A DNA stretch of 22,814 nt. Origin: UBA4582 sp047629195 (lineage in GTDB: Bacteria > Pseudomonadota > Gammaproteobacteria > Pseudomonadales > Azotimanducaceae). The stretch spans positions 1 to 22,814 of the forward strand of contig JBLHWY010000104.1 of NCBI GenBank assembly GCA_047629195.1, in the 5' to 3' direction. Of the stretch, positions 14,068 through 22,784 are shown piece by piece. Made by a program: the position numbers and the translations under genes. The notes under the pieces were generated by a model. It made no database searches and was not told the DNA's origin. It saw only the letters and a list, made by a program, of their open reading frames with translations. Every line of letters begins with the position of its first letter. Position 1 is the first letter of the stretch.

Positions 14068-14991
14068 ATGACAAATGATGGTCTGAAACAAACAGTAGTG
14101 GCGAAGCCAGATAGGCTTTCGCAGATAGCGCAGTTGCCACAAGCAACCAGGGATCGCATTGCCCACATCGACTTCACCTTATTGTTTAAGGGAGAAGCGG
14201 TACGGGCGGATTTAGTCGATCGCTTCAGCATAGCGGCCGCACAAGCAACGAAAGACTTCACAATGTACCGAGAGCTTGCACCAGGCAACATTGAGTATGA
14301 CCAAAAGCTCAAACTGCATAAGCGTGGTGAAGCTTTTGAGCCCTTGTTCGAGTACGACGTTGTGAGAACACTGGCAACCATTAGCCAAGGGTACGGTGAT
14401 GGCTTCACTGGAAAGGTAACCCCCCCCCTTGCTTGTGAAGCGCCTTTTCACCTCAACAAGCCGAGTTTATCGATAGTGGCGAAAGTCTCCGAGGCCATAC
14501 ACAAAGGCAAAGCCTTGCGTATCACCTATGTGTCGTTATCGAGCGGTGAAACCACGCGTGAAATTGTGCCGCATACGCTGGTGGACAATGGCCTGCGTTG
14601 GCATGTTCGTGGTTTTGACCGCAAGCATGGTGAGTTCCGTGACTTTGTACTGACCCGAATTAAAGCTGCGGTTGTGCTTGAGGATTCCACTCTGTCAGAG
14701 GCTGAACTTGAAACCCAAGACCGGCAATGGAATCGCTTTGTTGAGCTGGAGTTAGTGCCGCACCCACGCATAGAGCACAGCGAAGCGATTGAACTGGATT
14801 ATGGCATGGCAGGTGGCGTTCTAAAGGTTGAGATTAGAGCTGCAATTGCGGGGTATTTGCTCAGGCTTTGGAATGTTGATTGTTCCGAGACCGCTTGCTT
14901 ATCAGACAGCCATTGCCAACTGGCATTAAACAATCGTGCCGCGCTGTATGGGGTTCAAAACCTCGCAATTGCGCCGGGTTATGTCACTTAG
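14068..14991 (+). CDS. WYL-domain transcriptional regulator, BrxR/CapW-like
   Basis: 307 residues, the usual length for this group. Residues about 25-90 resemble the winged-helix part (RIAHIDFTLLFKGEAVRADLVDRF, AAAQATKDFTMYRELAPGNIEYD), a pattern common to BrxR/CapW regulators. Residues about 145-205 are the WYL domain (ALRITYVSLSSGETTREIVPHTL, then LRWHVRGFDRKHGEFRDFVLTRI), which is thought to sense a ligand. The remaining 90 residues fit the WCX dimer domain. Such proteins repress BREX, CBASS and other defence operons until infection, so this one probably controls the downstream Mod-Res-helicase genes. The start has no strong ribosome site. A run of nine C at 14420-14428 (codons near 118-121) is a possible slippage site that would truncate the protein before the WYL domain. 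Confidence 0.85.
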   Translation: MTNDGLKQTVVAKPDRLSQIAQLPQATRDRIAHIDFTLLFKGEAVRADLVDRFSIAAAQATKDFTMYRELAPGNIEYDQKLKLHKRGEAFEPLFEYDVVRTLATISQGYGDGFTGKVTPPLACEAPFHLNKPSLSIVAKVSEAIHKGKALRITYVSLSSGETTREIVPHTLVDNGLRWHVRGFDRKHGEFRDFVLTRIKAAVVLEDSTLSEAELETQDRQWNRFVELELVPHPRIEHSEAIELDYGMAGGVLKVEIRAAIAGYLLRLWNVDCSETACLSDSHCQLALNNRAALYGVQNLAIAPGYVT

Positions 14992-15071
14992 ACGATGAGC
15001 ACAACCCAGACAACCGCTTTTTATGACTAGAGATTAATCATCAGAATTAAATAAGAATTTAAGGAATACCG

Positions 15072-16940
15072 ATGCCAACGTTGGATTTTAAAGGTAAACA
15101 GTTTGTTTATTCACACCACCTGAGTGTGCCGTTTCGTGAACTAAAAGTGGTTGCAGATAAATCGTTACCGCAGGTGGGCAAGACGGCATCACTGGATGAC
15201 AACCTTATCATCCATGGCGACAACCTCGAAGCTCTTAAGGCGTTACTGCCAACTCATGCCGGCAAAGTAGACTGCATTTTTATCGACCCGCCGTACAACA
15301 CAGGCAATGAAGGCTGGTGTTATAACGACAATGTGCGCTCGCCTCTGATGCAGGAGTGGCTGAAAAAGTCAGCTAATCCTGTTGATAAAGAAGACTTGGA
15401 ACGTCATGACAAATGGCTTTGCATGATGTGGCCGAGACTTATGTTGTTGAAAGAACTGCTGTCAAACGATGGAAGTATTTGGTTAACGTTGGATGACAAT
15501 GAAGTTAATAGCGCAAAGTTATTGATGGATGAAGTCTTTGGTGATGATAAGTTTGTTGGTTTATTTGTTGTCGTCAATAACTTAAAAGGACGAAATGATA
15601 AAGAGCATATAGCGATCACGCATGAGTATATTTTAGTCTACTCAGGAGATGAATTTGTCTCGAAAGGTTTGGATCTGACAGAAGAACAGCTAAAAGACTT
15701 CACGTTAAAAGATGAAAGTGGTTGTCTTTATTCATTACGTGATCTTCGTAAGAGAGGGAGTGAAGACAGAAGAGAAGATCGGCCTAAAATGTTCTATCCG
15801 ATTTTTTGGAATAAAAGTGCTAATACTTTGTCTCTTGAAAGGTCATCAAACAATGACATTGAAATATTGCCAATGAGAGGAGATGGAACTCATGGGCGTT
15901 GGCGATGGGGAAAGGCGCGAGCATTTCAAAACTTAAAGAATTTGGAAGCTAGAGAATCTAGTAAAGGACGGTTTGATGTGTCCTACAGGGTTTATCTAGA
16001 TGAGACTGATGGGAAAAAATCAAAATCGTTTTGGCAGGGAACTGAATTTGCCACCGATTTAGGAACAACGTTACTTAAAAATATTTTTGCAGGGCAAAAC
16101 CCACTTGGTCACGCTCCCAAAACTTTAGCGCATGTTCAGCGCTGTATTGAATTGTCTATTGGTAGAGAAGGCATCGTACTCGATTCATTTGCTGGCTCTG
16201 GAACTACCGCTCATGCAGTTCTTGAAGCTAATAAAAAAGACAATGGCAGCCGTAAGTTTATCTTAGTCGAGTGTGAAGACTACGCCGATACATTAACTGC
16301 TGAACGTGTTCGTCGTGTTATTAACGGTTACCCCTTTAAAGGCAACCAGAAGCAAGAACTGCTTTCTGAAAAAATCACGTGGTCGGTCTTTGAGAAAAAA
16401 CACGCGGAGTTGCTTGAAAAAATAGCCAAAGTTGAAGAAAAACACAGCAAGGATTTTGACAAAATCAAGAAAGAGCTCAAAGACGGTGTACTTACTGTAA
16501 CTGGTGAGCGTAAAGTGGATGATTTTGCGCCAGGCATTGGTGGTAGTTTCACTTATTGTACTTTGGGTGAACCGATTCAAATTGAAAGTTTACTTACTGG
16601 CGAAGCGATGCCATCGTTCGACGCGCTTGCACGTTATGTGTTTTATACCGCAACTGGGCAGTCATTAGAAACTGTTGCTAAAGCTTCTGCCGATGGTTTT
16701 ATCGGTGAAACAGATCTATTCCGTATTCATCTGTTCTATCGTCCAGATAGCGAATGGTTGCGTTCAAATGAAGCCGCATTAAACGCGGACAAAGTAGAGG
16801 CTATAGCTAAAAACAATACTACGAAGAAACGCACTATTGTATTTGCTGTAGCGAAATTTATGAGTCAGAAGGACTTAACTGAAAAACGCATTGAGTTTTG
16901 CCAGTTGCCTTACGCTATCCATCGTATTATGGGGGCGTAA
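15072..16940 (+). CDS. mod: Type III restriction-modification system DNA methyltransferase (Mod)
   Basis: 622 residues with AAGGA 9 bases before the ATG. The order of motifs is that of beta-class N6-adenine methyltransferases: catalytic DPPYN (Asp72-Asn76) first, the target-recognition region in the middle, then the SAM-binding DSFAGSGTT (371-379). Mod gives sequence specificity and methylates one strand of an asymmetric site; with Res it cuts unmethylated DNA. The middle part (about 15490-16110) is visibly richer in A+T and differs in codon use from both ends, suggesting an exchanged recognition domain. Mod and Res are one base apart (TAA C ATG), so they are translationally coupled. No long simple repeat is present, so phase variation of Mod itself is not indicated. 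Confidence 0.93.
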   Translation: MPTLDFKGKQFVYSHHLSVPFRELKVVADKSLPQVGKTASLDDNLIIHGDNLEALKALLPTHAGKVDCIFIDPPYNTGNEGWCYNDNVRSPLMQEWLKKSANPVDKEDLERHDKWLCMMWPRLMLLKELLSNDGSIWLTLDDNEVNSAKLLMDEVFGDDKFVGLFVVVNNLKGRNDKEHIAITHEYILVYSGDEFVSKGLDLTEEQLKDFTLKDESGCLYSLRDLRKRGSEDRREDRPKMFYPIFWNKSANTLSLERSSNNDIEILPMRGDGTHGRWRWGKARAFQNLKNLEARESSKGRFDVSYRVYLDETDGKKSKSFWQGTEFATDLGTTLLKNIFAGQNPLGHAPKTLAHVQRCIELSIGREGIVLDSFAGSGTTAHAVLEANKKDNGSRKFILVECEDYADTLTAERVRRVINGYPFKGNQKQELLSEKITWSVFEKKHAELLEKIAKVEEKHSKDFDKIKKELKDGVLTVTGERKVDDFAPGIGGSFTYCTLGEPIQIESLLTGEAMPSFDALARYVFYTATGQSLETVAKASADGFIGETDLFRIHLFYRPDSEWLRSNEAALNADKVEAIAKNNTTKKRTIVFAVAKFMSQKDLTEKRIEFCQLPYAIHRIMGA

Positions 16941-16941
16941 C

Positions 16942-19593
16942 ATGGAGTTAAAAGACTACCAAAATGGTGTGCTGGATAAGCTGGACTATTACTTAAAAAA
17001 GCTGGCCGACACCAAGGAAGAAGCGGAAGACTTTGTTGCTTTTCAGAAAATGAAAGGCAAAGACGCTCGCTTAACCGATTATGCCAAAGACACGTGGGAA
17101 GCTCTGGTACAGGAGCGCCGTATTGACCTACTTAAAGACAAAAGCGGTCACTTGGTGCCCGCACCTTATGTCACAAGATTTGACGGATTAGAGCGGCCAA
17201 TTCCTAACGTGTGCCTGAAAGTACCGACAGGTGGTGGTAAAACCTTACTTGGTGTTGCTGCGGTTGAGCGCCTGCAAACTGATTTGTTTACGCAACAGAC
17301 AGGTATGGTGCTCTGGGTGGTGCCGTCGGATGCCATTTACAAACAAACCTGGAAACAGTTGGCCAATCGTGAGCATCCGTATAGGCAAATGCTAGAGCGT
17401 GCTTCGGGTGGACGAGTAAAAATGCTCGAAAAGAACGATGCATTTACCAAGCGGGATACCGACGAAAACCTGTGCGTTATGTTGTTGATGCTGCAATCCA
17501 GTGCGCGTCAATCCAAAGAAACCCTACGCATGTTCCGTGATAGTGGGCGATTTACCACCTTCTTCCCGATTGAAGATGACACCACAGCCAATGAGGCGCT
17601 ATTGAGCAGTATTCGTAATTTAGATTGTAATGATCTTTCAGATTACGGTTGGCAAGAAGGCATAGCGCCAGGCTCAGTGTCAGTCAAACAAAGCTTAGGC
17701 AATGTGTTACGCATGGTTCGCCCAATGATTATTGTGGATGAGGGGCATAAAGCCTATAGCGAAACCGCAAGAGAAACCCTGTGTGGCTTTAACCCTAAGT
17801 TTATTCTTGAGCTTTCTGCCACGCCTAACGCAAACGGTAAGCATCACTCAAATGTGCTGGTGAATGTGTCTGGGCAAGCTTTGAAAGATGAGCAAATGAT
17901 TAAGTTGCCCATCAACTTAATCAACGAAGACAAAAGTGACTGGAAGCATACCTTGTCGCTTGCGCACGCTAAATTGGCAGAGCTTGAACAGGATGCCGGG
18001 CAACTACAAAACGAAACCGGTCGCTATATTCGTCCCATCATGCTGATCCGAGTTGAGCGCACAGGTAAAGATCAGCGTGATTCAGCATTTGTGCATGCGG
18101 AAGATGCCCGCGAGTATTTGATGGACAAATTGGGCGTGAATGAAAATGAAATCCGCCTGAAAACGTCTGATAAAGACGAGTTGGGTGATGATGATTTGCT
18201 CAGCGAAATGTGCCCAGTTAAATACATCATCACAAAGGATGCGCTACGTGAAGGTTGGGATTGTCCTTTCGCTTATGTATTAACCGTGTTGTCAAAAATG
18301 ACCGCAAAAACGGCAATTACCCAAATGATTGGCCGTGTACTACGTCAACCACATGCGCGATTGACGCAAAAAGCAAGCTTAGATGAGTGTTATGTCTATA
18401 CCTTTGATCAAGACGTGATGGAAGCTGTTGCTGGTGTTAAGCAAGGTTTAGAAGAAGAAGGGATGGGAGATGTGGCGAATCAAGTTAAAGCTACAGAAGC
18501 CAATAAACCCGCCGCAGTAGTGAGCAAAGAAACCTTATTGCGTAGAGAGCGTTTTCGTAACCTACCTAAAATATTCTTGCCTAGGGTTTTACATCGCGAT
18601 GCTGGGTACAAAGACGGCTACCGTTTGTTTGACTATGAACGGGATGTGCTGGGTGACCTAGATTGGGAATCGCTGTCTTATTTGAATGCTGAGAACTTCC
18701 AGCTAGTGGACGATAAGTTAAAGCGCACGATTGCCCGTATCGACTACAAAATGTCAAAGGATAACCAAGGCGAATTGGACTTAGCCGATCCGGTTCACGA
18801 GAACATCGAGTTTGACCCGAATGCAGGCCTGGATATCTCCTTTATGGTAAGGCAGCTCACCGATGTTATTCCAAACCCATGGCAAGCCATGCGGGTGTTA
18901 ACGCACACGTTAGACATCTTGCGTGGTAATGGCGTTTCTGAGGAGGCCTTGTTTACTAACCGCCTTGAGCTGCTCAAAGAGATGAAGCGCGACATTAAAC
19001 AACAGGTCGCGCAATTATCGGAGCAAATCTTCAGATCTAAGTTGGACAAGGGTGATATCTCCCTACGTCTACTCGCTTCAGACAACGAAAAGCTAAATTG
19101 GGAACTGGCGCAAACCTTAGAGGTTAATGTCAGTGAACATGATCAGGTGCTTCGCCGCAAAGATGGATCAGTACTCGAAAAAAGCCTGTTTGAAAAGGTC
19201 TATCAAAATGGGCTGAACAATTTAGAGCGCGACACAGCCTGGTATTTGGATAAGCAAGCGTCTGTGTATTGGTGGCATCGTATTGCAGTAAATCAACGCG
19301 AGTACAGCCTACAAGGCTGGCAAAAGCAAAAGGTTTACCCTGACTTGTTGGTGTGCGTCGAACAGCCAAACTCTGGCAGTTACCGCTTCTCTGTACTGGA
19401 AACCAAGGGTGAGCATTTAAAAGGAAACGATGACACTGAGTACAAGCGCCGATTGTTTGAGCTATTAACTGAGCACGTCAAGACGGCGGTAGATGCTGGC
19501 GAACTTACGTTGGAAGCAGCGTCGGGTGGTATGTCGTTCAGAATGCTGATGGAAGACAGTTGGTCACAGGAAATCGTGCCTGAGTTGAATTAA
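16942..19593 (+). CDS. res: Type III restriction-modification system restriction subunit (Res)
   Basis: 883 residues. ATG 16942 is chosen because it lies one base after the Mod stop and starts MELKDYQNGVLDKL; the open frame extends upstream only inside Mod. SF2 helicase motifs: Walker A VPTGGGKT (94-101), DEGH (266-269), SATP (292-295), and motif VI QMIGRVLRQP (from 461). The C-terminal nuclease has the PD-(D/E)xK pattern: Pro800-Asp801, then Glu820-Thr-Lys822 in SVLETKGEH. Res therefore has both the ATP-driven motor and the cutting site and appears intact. It acts in complex with Mod in the cytoplasm. Confidence 0.93.
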   Translation: MELKDYQNGVLDKLDYYLKKLADTKEEAEDFVAFQKMKGKDARLTDYAKDTWEALVQERRIDLLKDKSGHLVPAPYVTRFDGLERPIPNVCLKVPTGGGKTLLGVAAVERLQTDLFTQQTGMVLWVVPSDAIYKQTWKQLANREHPYRQMLERASGGRVKMLEKNDAFTKRDTDENLCVMLLMLQSSARQSKETLRMFRDSGRFTTFFPIEDDTTANEALLSSIRNLDCNDLSDYGWQEGIAPGSVSVKQSLGNVLRMVRPMIIVDEGHKAYSETARETLCGFNPKFILELSATPNANGKHHSNVLVNVSGQALKDEQMIKLPINLINEDKSDWKHTLSLAHAKLAELEQDAGQLQNETGRYIRPIMLIRVERTGKDQRDSAFVHAEDAREYLMDKLGVNENEIRLKTSDKDELGDDDLLSEMCPVKYIITKDALREGWDCPFAYVLTVLSKMTAKTAITQMIGRVLRQPHARLTQKASLDECYVYTFDQDVMEAVAGVKQGLEEEGMGDVANQVKATEANKPAAVVSKETLLRRERFRNLPKIFLPRVLHRDAGYKDGYRLFDYERDVLGDLDWESLSYLNAENFQLVDDKLKRTIARIDYKMSKDNQGELDLADPVHENIEFDPNAGLDISFMVRQLTDVIPNPWQAMRVLTHTLDILRGNGVSEEALFTNRLELLKEMKRDIKQQVAQLSEQIFRSKLDKGDISLRLLASDNEKLNWELAQTLEVNVSEHDQVLRRKDGSVLEKSLFEKVYQNGLNNLERDTAWYLDKQASVYWWHRIAVNQREYSLQGWQKQKVYPDLLVCVEQPNSGSYRFSVLETKGEHLKGNDDTEYKRRLFELLTEHVKTAVDAGELTLEAASGGMSFRMLMEDSWSQEIVPELN

Positions 19594-19689
19594 TGAGTCA
19601 TTTGTTGGTGTTGTGTTGTCTCCAACCTTGTCGCTCCTCTTAAAACAGGGGCGAAACTCAAAAGGAATATCAAGTTAACGAGGATTTAG
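19594..19689 (+). other. Res-helicase spacer with an imperfect stem-loop
   Basis: CGCTCCT pairs with AGGGGCG (one G-U pair) in the middle of the 96-bp gap. There is no T run. The next gene has its own site, GAGGA at 19680-19684. The gap is short enough for co-transcription with Mod and Res. Confidence 0.35.
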
Positions 19690-22600
19690 ATGAGTCAGCC
19701 AATACCGACTTCTTATAATCAAATCATTGCGCATACGATTGAACAGGCGCTTGCCCTATCGGTTAATGCAAAGAGCGAAAATGCTATTGCTGGCTTTTGT
19801 CAGTTACAAGGCCCAACAGGCGGGGGCAAAAGTAGTTCGCTTTATCGTAGCCCTGACGGGAAGACTCCAGCGAGCCTTGAATTTATAAAATCTAAAGGGT
19901 TGCAGGCCATATTGGTCACCCATCGCTGGAACATCCTGCATGACATTTATGAAAGTGCAACGAGTGCAAAAGACAGCTCAGGCAACCCATTGCTGGTTAG
20001 TATTCTTTATGCTCAGGATGAAACTGTTGTTAGTGCGGTTTCGCAACGGGCTCTGCCACATGAACAAGGCGTTCAAAAATCTGACTTGCCCGATCCTTAT
20101 AAGGCCATTGAGGACATCCATGGTTTAGGAGTGTTTCGTTCTAATGCTGATAAAGAGGCTCTCGTTCGTGCTTGCCACAACGTTGCAGCCATAGCCCGTA
20201 ATGTTGAGTATAAAAAGAAAAACCCTGATTCGATGGGCGTCTTACTAGAACGAGAAGAGCAGGAACTAAGAAAACTGTGTGGCTTTGTCGAACGAACGCT
20301 ACTTGGGTGCATGTCGTCCTTAGAGAAGGCAGTGAAGTATGCCAGCAAGCAGCATGGCAAGACGCATGAGCTCACGGAGCAAGCAAAAGAAAAGCTTCGT
20401 TTATTTAGAGAAAATAAATGGGTGCGTCGAATTTTCCCGGCGATTGCCTGGCACGATGATAAGCAACATTTGCTGGTGTTAACGACGCAGAAGCTATTCG
20501 CTTCCTTTTACGACGGTAAACAGAAAGTCAGAATGTCGAGCGGACAACTGGCCGGAAAGGTAGTATTTGTCGATGAGTTTGATTACCAAGCCGACATTCT
20601 ACAGACATTACTTGCCCAGTCTCAAATGGTGCAAGAGCCGCCTGAGTGTATTGGCCAATTACTTGAAGGGGGCAAGCGTCTTTTAGCGCGAATGCAGTTT
20701 GTTACTGCCGAACCTATACCTGAGCTTTACAGTGAGCTTAAACAGCTTATTGCGGAGCTAGAGGAGGATTTGACCAGCAAAGGTGTCGATCTGAATCAGT
20801 CTAGGGCGCTGGTAATGCCTTTAAAACAGTATGAATCCGGTGTGCCGTTCGAAAAGAAATATCTGTTTCGCTCAGATCACTTAGTAACCAGTGAGCCTTT
20901 GCAATTACAGCAAAAACCTCATGGCTTTGAAGTGAAAAGTTATGGACAAAGCGATGAAGAATCCGTTGATGTCGGTGATTTTTTGCGTGTGATGGAGAAA
21001 TATATCAGACGCTTCAGTTTGCTGTTGTCGCAGTTCGCAACCGATGAGTCCGAAGCCTATGAGTATCTCGTTCGGCTAAACCGATTGCTGTTTGATCCTG
21101 CGAATGACTATCGACCATCCTACTATAGCACAGCGTTACCCAGCTTATCGCTGTTCTCCTTGCCTCGCACTAGCTTGCCTGAGTTAGAAGCGCTCAGTAG
21201 ATCAAACCTATTACCTAATACTCAGACGAATATGTTTGGCCTAACAACCTGGCTATTAACCACGGATGAAGCTGAAGCGGATATTGACCCGTTGAGGATC
21301 AAGATTAAACGTGCTCTATTGCCGACAACACCTGAAGGGTTAATGGTTTCGTTATCGAGTCGAAACCTGGTTTTTGCACTATCCGCAACCTCTTATATCG
21401 AAAGGGGGATTGGTCATTTCGATATACGCTGGATTGAAAGCGCTTTACGTTACGTGGCTCAGGCTCGCAGTCCACAATGTACCGAGAGTTTTTTGGGCGA
21501 TAGCTTTGAGCAGCGCCCCGAAGATTGGTTTAAGAAGCCAATTCCGTATTTACAAACTGACGAGGATAAGCAGCTGCAAATGGCAGTGATCCGATCGTTG
21601 GTTAAAGATAAATCTGAAAAGCGTCGCTCGACACTGAAAACCACGATCCACGACTTTGATGATGCTATCAATGCGCCAGTATTTCTGGAGCCAAAACTGC
21701 ATTTGAACGCTGCATTTTTTGAGGCTGAGCACTCTGATTACAAGTATGAATACCGGCAGTCTGTGTTGTTTAAATTACTGCACGTTCTGCATTTGGCAGC
21801 GAATGAGCCACAACATAAAGGACACCTAGCCTTTGTTAACTCAGTCAAATACCTTCGGAAGTGGTTGATAAGTGATACCGCAGAAAACAGTAGGATGAGC
21901 GCGGATTGGCTTGAAATTGAGCGTTTAACCACTGGCGTATTGTCTTCTTTTGACGATGTGTTTATTCCATCGGCTGTCAACGGTAAGCCCATGATGATTT
22001 GCTTGCTCAATGCTGAAGCACAAAAGCGAGAAGGATTTGAGTACGCCTATCAAGCGGCGTTCGACTCTGGCCGAACCGTGGTGGTAATGACACAAACTGC
22101 ATCCGCTACCAATGGAATTAATTTGGACTACTCCTTGCCCAACTCTCAAGGACAGATGGATCTGACGTCACTGTTTATTATTGAAAGTAAGCACTTTTAC
22201 TTTTCACCATGGGATAGCAATGACGCTGATGATGAAATGTCTCATGCTGGCTTTCAGCTCAGAAACTTAGAAAAATTAGTCAGACGTTCAGAGTTTTCAC
22301 GTAAGCAGCAGCGGCAATTTATTATGCCGTTAATGAATAACTCAGTCGCTAAAATCCAGGAGCTAAACAAGCTCTATAAAGGGACAAATGACTACGTTAA
22401 GAATCTTGCTGCTGACGTGCAGCAGCAAGTTGGTCGTATTGAACGTGCTTGGACGTATGTGCCCCATGTCGCAATTCATTTAAGCGATGATTTAGCAGGC
22501 CATCTTCGCAACTACGGCCAATTAACCGTTTGTACTAACAACCGAAATTGGGTTTCAAACCTTAATAATCAGCTGATTGATGATCTTACTCATTCCGAAG

Positions 22601-22731
22601 ATGCATCGGTTTCCAACTTTCTTACCCTGTTGAAAACGCGATTCCAAGATGGCTCTGCTGCGGTAGATATTATTGATAACAAGTTAGTGCGTATTTTTGT
22701 AACTATGAACACTGAATTTTGCGAAGCGTGA
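19690..22731 (+). CDS. Large divergent SF2 helicase-like ATPase linked to the type III R-M genes
   Basis: 1013 residues, GAGGA 5 bases before the ATG. Motifs in order: Walker A GPTGGGKS (Gly41-Ser48), a motif Ia-like LVTHRWN (near 77), Walker B VDEFD (Val294-Asp298), motif III-like SAT (565-567), motif V-like TQTASATNGINLD (801-813) and motif VI QQVGRIER (912-919). This is a full SF2 helicase set, but with about 250 residues between motifs I and II and 270 between II and III, far more than a plain helicase. The box is DEFD rather than DEAH. The layout recalls Cas3-like or DinG-like enzymes; no HD or other nuclease motif is seen. It follows Res on the same strand with a 96-bp gap, so it probably belongs to the defence operon. 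I do not recognise the family; its exact task is unknown. Confidence 0.75.
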   Translation: MSQPIPTSYNQIIAHTIEQALALSVNAKSENAIAGFCQLQGPTGGGKSSSLYRSPDGKTPASLEFIKSKGLQAILVTHRWNILHDIYESATSAKDSSGNPLLVSILYAQDETVVSAVSQRALPHEQGVQKSDLPDPYKAIEDIHGLGVFRSNADKEALVRACHNVAAIARNVEYKKKNPDSMGVLLEREEQELRKLCGFVERTLLGCMSSLEKAVKYASKQHGKTHELTEQAKEKLRLFRENKWVRRIFPAIAWHDDKQHLLVLTTQKLFASFYDGKQKVRMSSGQLAGKVVFVDEFDYQADILQTLLAQSQMVQEPPECIGQLLEGGKRLLARMQFVTAEPIPELYSELKQLIAELEEDLTSKGVDLNQSRALVMPLKQYESGVPFEKKYLFRSDHLVTSEPLQLQQKPHGFEVKSYGQSDEESVDVGDFLRVMEKYIRRFSLLLSQFATDESEAYEYLVRLNRLLFDPANDYRPSYYSTALPSLSLFSLPRTSLPELEALSRSNLLPNTQTNMFGLTTWLLTTDEAEADIDPLRIKIKRALLPTTPEGLMVSLSSRNLVFALSATSYIERGIGHFDIRWIESALRYVAQARSPQCTESFLGDSFEQRPEDWFKKPIPYLQTDEDKQLQMAVIRSLVKDKSEKRRSTLKTTIHDFDDAINAPVFLEPKLHLNAAFFEAEHSDYKYEYRQSVLFKLLHVLHLAANEPQHKGHLAFVNSVKYLRKWLISDTAENSRMSADWLEIERLTTGVLSSFDDVFIPSAVNGKPMMICLLNAEAQKREGFEYAYQAAFDSGRTVVVMTQTASATNGINLDYSLPNSQGQMDLTSLFIIESKHFYFSPWDSNDADDEMSHAGFQLRNLEKLVRRSEFSRKQQRQFIMPLMNNSVAKIQELNKLYKGTNDYVKNLAADVQQQVGRIERAWTYVPHVAIHLSDDLAGHLRNYGQLTVCTNNRNWVSNLNNQLIDDLTHSEDASVSNFLTLLKTRFQDGSAAVDIIDNKLVRIFVTMNTEFCEA

Positions 22732-22784
22732 ACACCTGCACCCTTCCTTTTTGCAGGCACCGCTATTTAACGCGAAGTGTTCAC
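22728..22784 (+). other. Nested inverted repeats after the helicase gene and possible start of a further gene
   Basis: GTGAACAC (22728-22735) pairs with GTGTTCAC (22777-22784), and inside it CCTGCA (22735-22740) pairs with TGCAGG (22752-22757). The outer arm overlaps the helicase stop codon. A partial gene may follow: GTG at 22777 opens a frame reading MFTVGQRYDEFC to the edge, and ATG at 22799 opens another; neither has a clear ribosome site. TGAATTTTGCG occurs twice (22712-22722 and 22803-22813). Confidence 0.35.

Noticed and set aside
15072..16940. Phase-variable mod gene (phasevarion)
   Set aside because: No tetra- or pentanucleotide repeat or long mononucleotide run was found in mod; the only long run nearby is the C9 tract in the WYL gene.
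12332..22731. BREX, DISARM, Zorya or Hachiman system
   Set aside because: No PglZ, BrxC, PglX, DrmA/B, ZorA/B or HamA-like protein is visible; the methylase and nuclease are a plain type III pair.
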